The notes below the pieces were generated by a model. The model ran no database searches and had not been told where the DNA came from. It saw nothing but the letters and a program-made list of their open reading frames with translations. Below are positions 1-5,887 of a stretch of 12,209 nt of DNA, in pieces. The position numbers were made by a program, and so were the translations under genes. Position 1 is the first letter of the stretch. Each line of letters starts with the position of its first letter. Origin of the DNA: Candidatus Moranbacteria bacterium CG_4_9_14_3_um_filter_45_14 (lineage in GTDB: Bacteria; Patescibacteriota; Minisyncoccia; Moranbacterales; UBA1568). The stretch covers positions 23,862 to 36,070 of the forward strand of contig PFVP01000054.1 of NCBI GenBank assembly GCA_002790675.1. Reading direction: 5' to 3'.

Positions 1-377
1 CAGCTTTTTCCTGAAGTATTGCGACGGAGGTGTGCCTGCTTCTCACTTTGTTCCACAATCGCAAGGGCAATTCTCGCCTCTTTGAGTTGCGAGAACAGAA
101 CACTGCGATCAAGAGAAGCGATACGTTGTCCAGCGGTCACCCCATCACCCTCTCTGACATTCACTTCATCGACAGTCCCCGTACTCTGAAAAGCAAAATC
201 CGCATAGTCTTTCGGCACCACCTCTCCTGTCACACTCACTATTTCAGAAAGCGTACCACGTTTGACTGTTTCTGTTTGGACAGGAACGACAGCTTTGGTA
301 CTACGATAATACGAGGCTCCTCCCCACAGGGCGAGTAGAATGAGTATACTAATGATAATTCTTTTTTTGGTCAACAT
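1..377 (-). CDS. HlyD/AcrA-type membrane-fusion (periplasmic adaptor) protein, N-terminal part
   Basis: Partial gene: 125 codons are visible and the 3' end lies beyond the left edge. Translating the minus strand from the ATG at 377 gives a short basic N-terminus, one membrane anchor at about residues 6-22, then a beta-rich stretch (40-66). A lipoyl-like half-motif follows at about 67-90 (GTVDEVNVREGDGVTAGQ), which is characteristic of HlyD, MacA and AcrA adaptors. The sequence then enters a charged helix from about residue 92 that would be the coiled-coil hairpin. Such proteins link an inner-membrane pump, often a MacB-like ABC transporter, to the outside; a partner would be expected just beyond the left edge. 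It lies 27 nt downstream of the RNase H gene on the same strand, so co-transcription is likely. No clear Shine-Dalgarno precedes the start. The family call is solid; the transported substrate cannot be told. Confidence 0.85.
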   Translation of the reverse strand, partial: MLTKKRIIISILILLALWGGASYYRSTKAVVPVQTETVKRGTLSEIVSVTGEVVPKDYADFAFQSTGTVDEVNVREGDGVTAGQRIASLDRSVLFSQLKEARIALAIVEQSEKQAHLRRNTSGKS

Positions 378-404
378 AATGGTATGGTCAGGAATGTATA
401 TTTT

Positions 405-833
405 TCAAAATAATTGTTTCTTTTTTTCTGCGTTGTCCATTGCTTCATTGGCGCAGGCATCAGCTACGGTATTATATTCTCTTCCCACGTGGATAAATTT
501 CACTTCCGAAAAATCGAGCATCAGATTCCATATTTCCAGAAAATGTGGCTGAAGCTTCTCATTCTCGATCTTGTATTCGTGATTCAATTGTTTGCACGCG
601 AGCTCGCTATCCATACGACATTCTATGACCGTCTGTTTGGCTTTGACTTTCCCGATGAGGGATTTAATTTTCTTCAGTCCAAAAATAATAGCAAGGTACT
701 CAGCTTCGTTGTTCGTCTTTGTTCCGAGAAACTCACCATACTTCTTATCAAGTGTTTCTATATAGACACCGAGAGCTGACGAACCGGGATTGCCTCTCGA
801 ACCCCCATCACTATACATCACGATTTTTTCCAT
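405..833 (-). CDS. Type-1 ribonuclease H (RNase HI-like)
   Basis: A 142-residue protein, the usual size of a single-domain RNase H, which cleaves the RNA strand of RNA-DNA hybrids. The catalytic carboxylates are visible: D9 in YSDGGSRGNPG, E45 in TNNEAEY, D75 in RMDSELA and D126 in REYNTVADACANEA. The last motif has the form HVxREyNxxAD, as in the archaeal/cyanobacterial-like branch rather than E. coli RnhA. The E. coli basic-handle segment appears absent. The ATG at 833 is chosen because the fold starts at once (MEKIVMYSDGG). An in-frame ATG at 890 would add 19 residues with no family similarity and would place the start inside the possible promoter at 862-890. A weak purine stretch (AAGAGACACT) precedes 833. 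It sits between recJ and the membrane-fusion gene on one strand. Whether it processes replication primers or clears R-loops cannot be told from sequence. Confidence 0.92.
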   Translation of the reverse strand: MEKIVMYSDGGSRGNPGSSALGVYIETLDKKYGEFLGTKTNNEAEYLAIIFGLKKIKSLIGKVKAKQTVIECRMDSELACKQLNHEYKIENEKLQPHFLEIWNLMLDFSEVKFIHVGREYNTVADACANEAMDNAEKKKQLF

Positions 834-861
834 AGTGTCTCTTTTACAAAACAAATCCCTT

Positions 862-890
862 TCTATAATCATAACATAGTTTCGCATCAA
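862..890 (-). promoter_or_regulatory. Possible promoter for the RNase H gene
   Basis: On the minus strand TTGATG (885-890) and TATAGA (862-867) are 17 bp apart, each matching 4 of 6 sigma70 consensus positions. They lie in the 94-bp gap between the recJ stop and the RNase H start, giving a leader of about 20 nt. The match is weak and the gene could equally be read through from recJ. Confidence 0.25.
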
Positions 891-927
891 TATATATGAA
901 TCATCGTCAAAATTCTCACATTCATCA

Positions 928-2643
928 CTACTTCACATTTCTTCGCACCATATCGAGGAGCTTCAGCTGAATGGTGGTCGAGCCATTCCACGTATTTTCG
1001 TTCAATTGGAAAGCGATGTCGAGATGCTCGCCTCTTTGCAGATCAGGGAACGTCTTTCCAAGGGAGAATCCGATAGCATCAAAGCTCCTCACTCCACCAC
1101 TCGCAGGAACAAGCCTCAATTTCAAATGCTTGCTCCCATTGCCTACCAGACGCGCTTCTTCCACACACATATCTTCCAGTGAGAAGACTGGTTCCGAATT
1201 CCCTTCGCCAAATGGAGCAAATAGCATCATATCACGATAGAGCGCAGGCGTTATATGTTCCGGTTTCAATTTCGCGTCGATCCACATCTCCGGTTCTGTC
1301 ACGATGTTTTTCAATTGCATCGCAACCAGGCTATCAAACCTCTCATAGAACTCATCAATATTCTTGTTCTCTATCGTCATACCGGCTGCTTGGGCGTGTC
1401 CGCCGAATTTTTTAAGCAAGCTACCACACTGTTCAATGATTTCTATGATATTCAGTTCCGGAATACTACGAAACGATCCGCGACTTTCCGTCTCTCCGCG
1501 CGTAAGCACACACGTCGGTTTGTGAAATTCACCGGCAATACGTCCCGCAACAAGACCAATGATACCGAAAGGAAATTTTTCATTCAAAGCGAAAATGAAT
1601 TTCCTGCCACTATATTTTTCTCTGGCAATCGCCCGCACTTCATCCGTGATCGTGGTGCTTATCTTCTGACGTTCAATATTGAAAGCGTCCAATTCGAGTG
1701 CCAATACTCTGGCGTGAGCTCGATCTTTCTCCATCAGAAGATTGTGTGCCAACATCGCGTGTGCCATACGCGAAGCGGCATTGATACGTGGGGCTATCTG
1801 AAATCCGATCGTGTGAGCATCCGGCTTGTTGTTCTCATCGATTTTGATATTCCCGACAGAAAACATCTCTTCCAGACCCACACGCCGTGTTTTCGACAAT
1901 ACCATCAGCCCATATTTCACCAGCACGCGATTCTCCCCGACAAGAGGCATCACGTCTGCGACGGTGCCGATAGCGACGACGTCCAGAATCCATTTCAATT
2001 GATCCTTCTCCGCCGGCAAGTAACGCTCATAGAGGGCTTGCGCCACCTTGAAACTCGTTCCTGCACCACACAATTCTCGAAACGGATATGTTTCCGTCGC
2101 AATTTTCGGATTGATGATGGCATACGCTTCAGGAAAAACTTCCGGTACGTGATGGTGATCGACGACGATGGTAGCGATACCACGACGCTTGGCTTCTGAA
2201 ATAGCCTCGTGGTTGGTCATCCCACAATCCAGCGTCAATACCAGCTTGATGCCCTTACTTTCGAAAAAATCCACCGCCAAGGTATTGAATCCGTGACCTT
2301 CGTTCAATTTTTCGGGAATATATACTTCGACAGAAATACCAAGAGCGGTGAGCGCCTCACGGATAATGACGGAAGACGTCACCCCATCAGCATCGAAATC
2401 ACCGAATACTCCGATTGTTTCATCTTTTTTTTTCGCCTCACCGATGCGATTCACGACACGATTCATCTCAAGAAACAAAAAAGGACTATGAATGTCACGA
2501 TCGAAGTTCGGAAAAAGAAAATGCTCACGAGATTGTTCATCTCCATACCCCCGAGCGACCAGAAGAGCCTCCATTACCGGATGATATTTCCCAGTCACAG
2601 CACCCTCTGGAAGAGTATCGATTCTATATTTCCACACAACCAT
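928..2643 (-). CDS. recJ: Single-stranded-DNA-specific exonuclease RecJ
   Basis: About 571 residues, normal for bacterial RecJ, the 5'-3' single-strand exonuclease of the DHH/DHHA1 family used in RecF-type recombination, base-excision repair and mismatch repair. The family motifs occur in order (numbered from the ATG at 2643): DFDADG at 82-87, DCG near 139, DHH at 162-164, CGAGTSFKVAQ near 193, GTVAD at 226-230, PRINAASRM at 285-293, and the DHHA1 end GGHAQAAG at 414-421. An OB-fold-like C-terminal region follows. All metal-binding motifs look intact. The start is uncertain: in-frame alternatives are ATG at 2658 and TTG at 2673, and none has a good Shine-Dalgarno. I chose 2643 because RecJ proteins usually reach a Trp-Lys within a few residues, as in MVVWKYR here. 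The gene follows the response regulator by about 90 nt on the same strand and is probably co-transcribed with it. Confidence 0.95.
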   Translation of the reverse strand: MVVWKYRIDTLPEGAVTGKYHPVMEALLVARGYGDEQSREHFLFPNFDRDIHSPFLFLEMNRVVNRIGEAKKKDETIGVFGDFDADGVTSSVIIREALTALGISVEVYIPEKLNEGHGFNTLAVDFFESKGIKLVLTLDCGMTNHEAISEAKRRGIATIVVDHHHVPEVFPEAYAIINPKIATETYPFRELCGAGTSFKVAQALYERYLPAEKDQLKWILDVVAIGTVADVMPLVGENRVLVKYGLMVLSKTRRVGLEEMFSVGNIKIDENNKPDAHTIGFQIAPRINAASRMAHAMLAHNLLMEKDRAHARVLALELDAFNIERQKISTTITDEVRAIAREKYSGRKFIFALNEKFPFGIIGLVAGRIAGEFHKPTCVLTRGETESRGSFRSIPELNIIEIIEQCGSLLKKFGGHAQAAGMTIENKNIDEFYERFDSLVAMQLKNIVTEPEMWIDAKLKPEHITPALYRDMMLFAPFGEGNSEPVFSLEDMCVEEARLVGNGSKHLKLRLVPASGGVRSFDAIGFSLGKTFPDLQRGEHLDIAFQLNENTWNGSTTIQLKLLDMVRRNVK

Positions 2644-2731
2644 AGCAGAAAGACTCATCGGATAAAAAGACAAAACCTATTCCACAGACGGCTCCCTGAC
2701 AGAGCTTCCGTACAATAGGCAGAAAGAAACA

Positions 2732-3286
2732 TTACGCACAGATAATCTCAGCATCGAAAGATTTCGCACCTCTTTTGTTCTTACGAAGTGTGAGCGCGAT
2801 GCGACCACCGACCTTCTCCTCCGAACACACGAAATCAGGATTGATGTCGAAGTCTTTCGCGAATCTCGTCGCATCGAACCCAAACGCATCGATGCCAAGG
2901 ATATAACTCTTGGAGAGAAAGTGCTCATTTATCCGTTCGATAAGATTATTTGGCGTCGTCATATCTCGAAGCAAAAAATCCTCTACCCTCAGTTCCGTAG
3001 CTCGCGCTTTGTCCTCTTCTCGGCCAAGGTGCGAAAAAACCATTACCGGAATTTCAGATGTGGAAACATTTTTTTTCAATGCCTCAATAAATTGAAAACC
3101 ATCCATCCGTGGCATAATGATACCGGTAATGATGATATCTGGCATATCCTTGTTTATCTGTTCCAATCCATCAAGCCCATCCTTGCCCAAAGAAACATCA
3201 AAATTCACCGCCCGCAACGCTTCGACATACAATGTTCGTATATTTTCATCGTCATCGACAAACAGAACTTTAATCTTCTTTTCCAT
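2732..3286 (-). CDS. Response-regulator receiver protein with a degenerate phospho-acceptor site
   Basis: A 184-residue protein. Residues 4-120 form a CheY-like receiver domain: the acidic pair D11/D12 in VLFVDDDE, the strand IIITGIIMPRMDG (51-63), and PVMVFSHLG (80-88). Aligned on CheY, the phospho-acceptor Asp is glycine (G55, codon GGT), the switch Thr/Ser is S85, and the invariant Lys is R107 (FLLRD). It therefore probably cannot be phosphorylated in the usual way and may be a constitutive or partner-binding receiver. The last 60 or so residues match no output domain I know: no helix-turn-helix, GGDEF or enzyme motif is apparent. The ATG at 3286 is used because the receiver starts there; an ATG at 3385 would add 33 unrelated residues and overlap the end of dnaJ. 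No histidine kinase lies in the window. It sits between dnaJ and recJ, 79 nt after dnaJ. Confidence 0.88.
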   Translation of the reverse strand: MEKKIKVLFVDDDENIRTLYVEALRAVNFDVSLGKDGLDGLEQINKDMPDIIITGIIMPRMDGFQFIEALKKNVSTSEIPVMVFSHLGREEDKARATELRVEDFLLRDMTTPNNLIERINEHFLSKSYILGIDAFGFDATRFAKDFDINPDFVCSEEKVGGRIALTLRKNKRGAKSFDAEIICA

Positions 3287-3315
3287 ACTGTTATTTCTAA
3301 AAATTTTATGACCTC

Positions 3316-3356
3316 TTTCCTTTACTATTATACAACAAAACGGCCAACAAAGGAAA
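3316..3356 (-). promoter_or_regulatory. Possible promoter with flanking inverted repeat, upstream of the response regulator
   Basis: The minus strand has a perfect -10 hexamer TATAAT (3327-3332), about 40 nt before the start codon. No good -35 lies at 16-18 bp. An 8-bp perfect inverted repeat, TTTCCTTT (3316-3323) and AAAGGAAA (3349-3356), brackets the hexamer and could be an operator or chance in AT-rich DNA. There is no obvious terminator for dnaJ in this gap, so read-through is also likely. Confidence 0.35.
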
Positions 3357-3365
3357 AGAAGTTGA

Positions 3366-4475
3366 TTATTTCTCAAGTTTCGCAAGCTTCTCGATCAGGT
3401 CTCTCTCCTCACGGGAAAGTTTCTTGGGAATAAACAAAGAAATGGTCACCAGATGATCGCCTCGTCCGAAATGTCCGAGATGAGGCACGCCCTTCCCTCG
3501 TATGCGGAATACTTCACCGGGTTCTGTCCCGGCAGGAATTTTCATAGAAACATCTCCTTCAATAGTCTCTACATTCACCTTGCCACCGAGCGTCGCCTCT
3601 GCGAAGGTAATTTTCAAATGAGAAGCAATGTCATCTCCGTGTCGCTTGAATGAAGTATGCGGACGAATATGTACATTGACGAAGAGGTCGCCTGCCGGAG
3701 CACCGTCTTCCCCTGCCGCTCCGCGTCCGCTGACAGAAAGTGTCTGTTCGTTATGAATGCCTGCCGGTATCTCAATCGAAATCTCTTCTTCTTTCTGTAC
3801 CCGTCCAGCGCCATGACACACTGTACATTTCTCTTTATATATTTTGCCACGTCCATGACAGCGTTCACAGATCTCTTCCTGTGCGAACGCACCGAAAATA
3901 GTCTGCACCGTGCGCCTGACACTCCCGTTTCCTCCACAGTCAGGACACGTTTCTTCTCTAGAATGAGGCTTACCACCAGTACCATTACAGACATCACAAT
4001 TCGAGAGCTTACGCAAACGGATATTTTTTTTCACTCCGTGTACCATCTCTTCGAAAGTTATTTCCACGTCGACAGCGATATCAGAGCCGGTCCGGGATTG
4101 ACCGTGTGAACGCCCACCCCCACCGAACATATTGGAAAAAATATCTTCAAAACCGGTGCCGGAAAAATCGAATCCTTGTCCGTTGAAATCAAATCCCGAT
4201 GCTCCGCCACCCTGTGATGAGAATCCACCGAAACCTTGTCCGGCACCGCTCGACTGCCCTTGACTATGAAAGTCCTGACCCGTCTGGTCATAGCGAGCAC
4301 GCTTCTCTTTGTTTGAGAGCACTTGATAGGCTTCATTCGCTTCTTTGAATTTTTTCTCATCTCCACCACTCTTATCCGGATGGTGCTTATGCGCCAGCTT
4401 GCGAAAAGCCTTCTTTATTTCGTCCGGAGAAGCAGTTTTGGATACGCCGAGAATTTCGTAATAATCTTTTGCCAT
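3366..4475 (-). CDS. dnaJ: Chaperone protein DnaJ (Hsp40)
   Basis: A full-length type I DnaJ of 369 residues, the cochaperone that delivers unfolded clients to DnaK and stimulates its ATPase. The J domain covers residues 1-67, with the HPD motif at 32-34. A Gly/Phe-rich linker runs from about 68 to 125 and contains a DIF motif (DIFSNMF, from about 111). Four zinc-binding CxxCxGxG repeats lie at 160-167, 177-184, 203-210 and 217-224. The C-terminal substrate-binding and dimerisation domains follow to the end. Nothing essential is missing. There is no grpE, dnaK or hrcA next to it, so this is a dnaJ outside the classical operon. Its upstream region holds a CIRCE operator over a sigma70-like promoter (4733-4781) and a structured leader of about 250 nt, indicating heat-shock control by HrcA. 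No Shine-Dalgarno is evident just before the ATG at 4475. Confidence 0.98.
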   Translation of the reverse strand: MAKDYYEILGVSKTASPDEIKKAFRKLAHKHHPDKSGGDEKKFKEANEAYQVLSNKEKRARYDQTGQDFHSQGQSSGAGQGFGGFSSQGGGASGFDFNGQGFDFSGTGFEDIFSNMFGGGGRSHGQSRTGSDIAVDVEITFEEMVHGVKKNIRLRKLSNCDVCNGTGGKPHSREETCPDCGGNGSVRRTVQTIFGAFAQEEICERCHGRGKIYKEKCTVCHGAGRVQKEEEISIEIPAGIHNEQTLSVSGRGAAGEDGAPAGDLFVNVHIRPHTSFKRHGDDIASHLKITFAEATLGGKVNVETIEGDVSMKIPAGTEPGEVFRIRGKGVPHLGHFGRGDHLVTISLFIPKKLSREERDLIEKLAKLEK

Positions 4476-4539
4476 ATTTGTTGCTTTAATTTTCGAAAGT
4501 TATTTACTGAAACACTCTTCTTCGTTTTTTCTTTTTACT

Positions 4540-4687
4540 TCCCCTAGCCAGTAAACGGTAACATTTACAGTGAAAGCGTCGCTAGAATTGGACCGTGACA
4601 CTCGAGACTTTCTTTAGAAAGGCCTTAGAGTAGGACAGGGACAATTATCGACGCTGAACTGATAAATGTTCGAGTCTGGGTAAGGAA
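4540..4687 (-). ncRNA. Candidate structured RNA: long imperfect rod in the dnaJ leader
   Basis: This non-coding stretch folds on itself into one extended hairpin. The outer arms 4540-4551 and 4676-4687 pair over 12 positions with one mismatch. Next, 4560-4571 pairs with 4658-4670 (12 bp, one bulged base). After a small loop, 4575-4581 pairs with 4649-4655 (7 bp, AGCGTCG). Further in, 4586-4590 pairs with 4642-4646, 4600-4603 with 4628-4631, and an apical hairpin 4608-4612/4617-4621 closes a 4-base loop. Two outer-stem positions are C.A on the plus strand but G.U on the minus strand, which favours an RNA read on the minus strand, the direction of dnaJ. It could be a cis element of the heat-shock leader, a separate small RNA (a 6S-like rod is one option), or a decayed palindromic insertion. 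I recognise no named family. Confidence 0.5.
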
Positions 4688-4690
4688 TGG

Positions 4691-4718
4691 AAAAAGAAAA
4701 AACTCAGAAAGAGTCTCT
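4691..4718 (-). terminator. Weak terminator-like hairpin with T-run
   Basis: On the minus strand ACTC (4711-4714) and GAGT (4702-4705) pair around a 5-base loop, and the stem can extend outwards through A-U and G.U pairs. A T-rich tail of twelve bases with one C follows (4691-4702). It lies just downstream of the predicted dnaJ transcription start (about 4726). It could end transcripts from the glycan operon ending at 4799 or attenuate dnaJ. The stem is short and poor in GC, so this is tentative. Confidence 0.25.
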
Positions 4719-4732
4719 ACTTTTCAAACCTT

Positions 4733-4761
4733 ATTCTAGCGCAAAATCGAAAAATTGGCAA
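4733..4761 (-). promoter_or_regulatory. Sigma70-type promoter of dnaJ
   Basis: On the minus strand the -35 is TTGCCA (4756-4761, 5 of 6 consensus) and the -10 is TAGAAT (4733-4738, 5 of 6), with an ideal 17-bp spacer. Transcription would start near 4726, leaving a leader of about 250 nt before the dnaJ ATG. The -35 lies inside the CIRCE element, so a bound repressor would block RNA polymerase. Confidence 0.75.
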
Positions 4762-4781
4762 TCTCATCGAATGAGTGCTAA
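4755..4781 (-). promoter_or_regulatory. CIRCE operator (HrcA binding site)
   Basis: Plus-strand arms TTGGCAATC (4755-4763) and GAGTGCTAA (4773-4781) are separated by exactly 9 bases. The CIRCE consensus is TTAGCACTC-N9-GAGTGCTAA: one arm matches 9 of 9 and the other 7 of 9. It overlaps the dnaJ -35 hexamer, the expected place for repression by HrcA, and lies 17 bp beyond the stop codon of the upstream membrane-protein gene. The hrcA gene is not in the window. Confidence 0.85.
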
Positions 4782-4798
4782 TTTCACTCCATCTCTGA

Positions 4799-5866
4799 CT
4801 ACTCTGCAAGCCTTTCTTGCTCAACTGAAACTTTGCCTATACTGAGCCATCCGACCCAGAGAAACAGAGAAAAGAATCCGTGAGCGATGAGGATGCAGAG
4901 CGGTGCTACGATCGACGAAAGAGAGAGCAGTGTAAGGAAGACAAGCAATGAAAGAAAAAATGGAATAGCCGGTGATGAGATATGCCCTGTCACTTTCTCA
5001 CCGCCGAGAAACGTGACGAGTTTGTTCTGCAAAGCTGACGAAAGCACATCGGAAATTTTTTCATCGCCCGTTACCGAACGACCCACAAGCGAGGCAATCT
5101 GTTTCCGGCCTCCATCTAGGAATACTTCCTGTGCGGTTTGTATCGACTGTATGTCAAAAGGAAGTGTGCTCTCTCGTCCACTCGAAGACTGGCTCATCTC
5201 CCTGTATGCATTCAAGATATCCTGCTCTGTCATACTTGTTTGGAGCATAGTCACATCGCTCTCTTGTTTATTCTGTTCCAGGTTGAGAAGAAACTCATCG
5301 ATCGTCATATTTCCTTCTGAGAGTTTGGCAAAACTTGGATTAACCATACCGGCTACCTTAAAGATAGCCCGTGTCCCTCCTTCACCGATACGAAAACGCG
5401 GTACCAATTCCTCCCAAGAAGCGTCTTTCAGAGAAACGTAGTATCCGCTCGAGATAAGGAGAGAGAGTCCCATAAAAAAAAGGAACGAGCTCGTCTGCAC
5501 GCTCTTGAAAAAATGAAAGCGTATGCGTTCATCCCTCTCTCGTGCTATCGAGGCACTACTCACGTATATGCACAGTGCGGACACGATTCCCGCTACGATA
5601 TATTCCCACGCCTGTATGAGCAAAAATCCTGGGAGAGATACGAGTATCGCGCCGATGATTCTCGAAAGTGTGGTGCTCCAGATTATCGTCCCAAGAAAGA
5701 AAAATATCGTCAACAGAATGAACCAAAACACCAGCCACCAGATATCGGAAACTCCAAAATGTGTCATCGCGAAAACAAAAAACTGCCACGCCCCAAGCGA
5801 ACAGAGTCCGATGAGAAGAATAAGCGCCATACCGAGCGTGTTACGCTTTGTGAAGTTTTTGAACAT
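4799..5866 (-). CDS. Multi-pass membrane protein of unknown function
   Basis: A 355-residue protein that I do not recognise. Hydrophobic segments lie at about 11-33, 42-62, 68-84, 86-104 and 125-145. A hydrophilic region of about 150 residues (146-300), rich in Ser, Gln and Glu, follows with no cysteine and no enzyme motif that I can identify. Two closely spaced hydrophobic segments at about 303-345 precede a short charged tail. The soluble part is thus held between membrane bundles, which suits a sensor, a scaffold or an envelope-assembly protein. It is the last gene of the glycan operon, 21 nt after the epimerase, so a role in surface-polymer biosynthesis or export is a guess from context only. 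The ATG at 5866 is the natural start: a short basic N-terminus (MFKNFTKRN) and then the first membrane segment. No strong ribosome-binding site is seen. Confidence 0.8.
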   Translation of the reverse strand: MFKNFTKRNTLGMALILLIGLCSLGAWQFFVFAMTHFGVSDIWWLVFWFILLTIFFFLGTIIWSTTLSRIIGAILVSLPGFLLIQAWEYIVAGIVSALCIYVSSASIARERDERIRFHFFKSVQTSSFLFFMGLSLLISSGYYVSLKDASWEELVPRFRIGEGGTRAIFKVAGMVNPSFAKLSEGNMTIDEFLLNLEQNKQESDVTMLQTSMTEQDILNAYREMSQSSSGRESTLPFDIQSIQTAQEVFLDGGRKQIASLVGRSVTGDEKISDVLSSALQNKLVTFLGGEKVTGHISSPAIPFFLSLLVFLTLLSLSSIVAPLCILIAHGFFSLFLWVGWLSIGKVSVEQERLAE

Positions 5867-5887
5867 TTTTATATTGCTTCAATTTTC

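Noticed and set aside
834..890. N-terminal extension of RNase H from an ATG at 890
   Set aside because: The extra 19 residues precede a complete RNase H fold and have no family counterpart.
1000..1009. GTTCAATTGG, matching part of the 9286-9406 repeat arm
   Set aside because: It is only 10 bases, lies inside recJ codons for a normal stretch of protein (FQLNEN) and lacks the CCCC end of the arm, so it is probably chance.
1255..2199. A 314-codon open frame on the plus strand
   Set aside because: It lies wholly antisense to recJ, whose motifs are complete. Its product is rich in Arg, His, Phe and Ser with no recognisable domain, as expected of a shadow frame.
3287..3385. N-terminal extension of the response regulator from an ATG at 3385
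   Set aside because: The added 33 residues are not receiver-like, overlap the end of dnaJ and cover the possible promoter at 3327-3332.
4664..4681. TTCGAGT on the plus strand resembling a tRNA T-loop
   Set aside because: The flanking five bases on each side do not pair, there is no matching acceptor, D or anticodon arm, and the bases are better explained by the long rod pairing.
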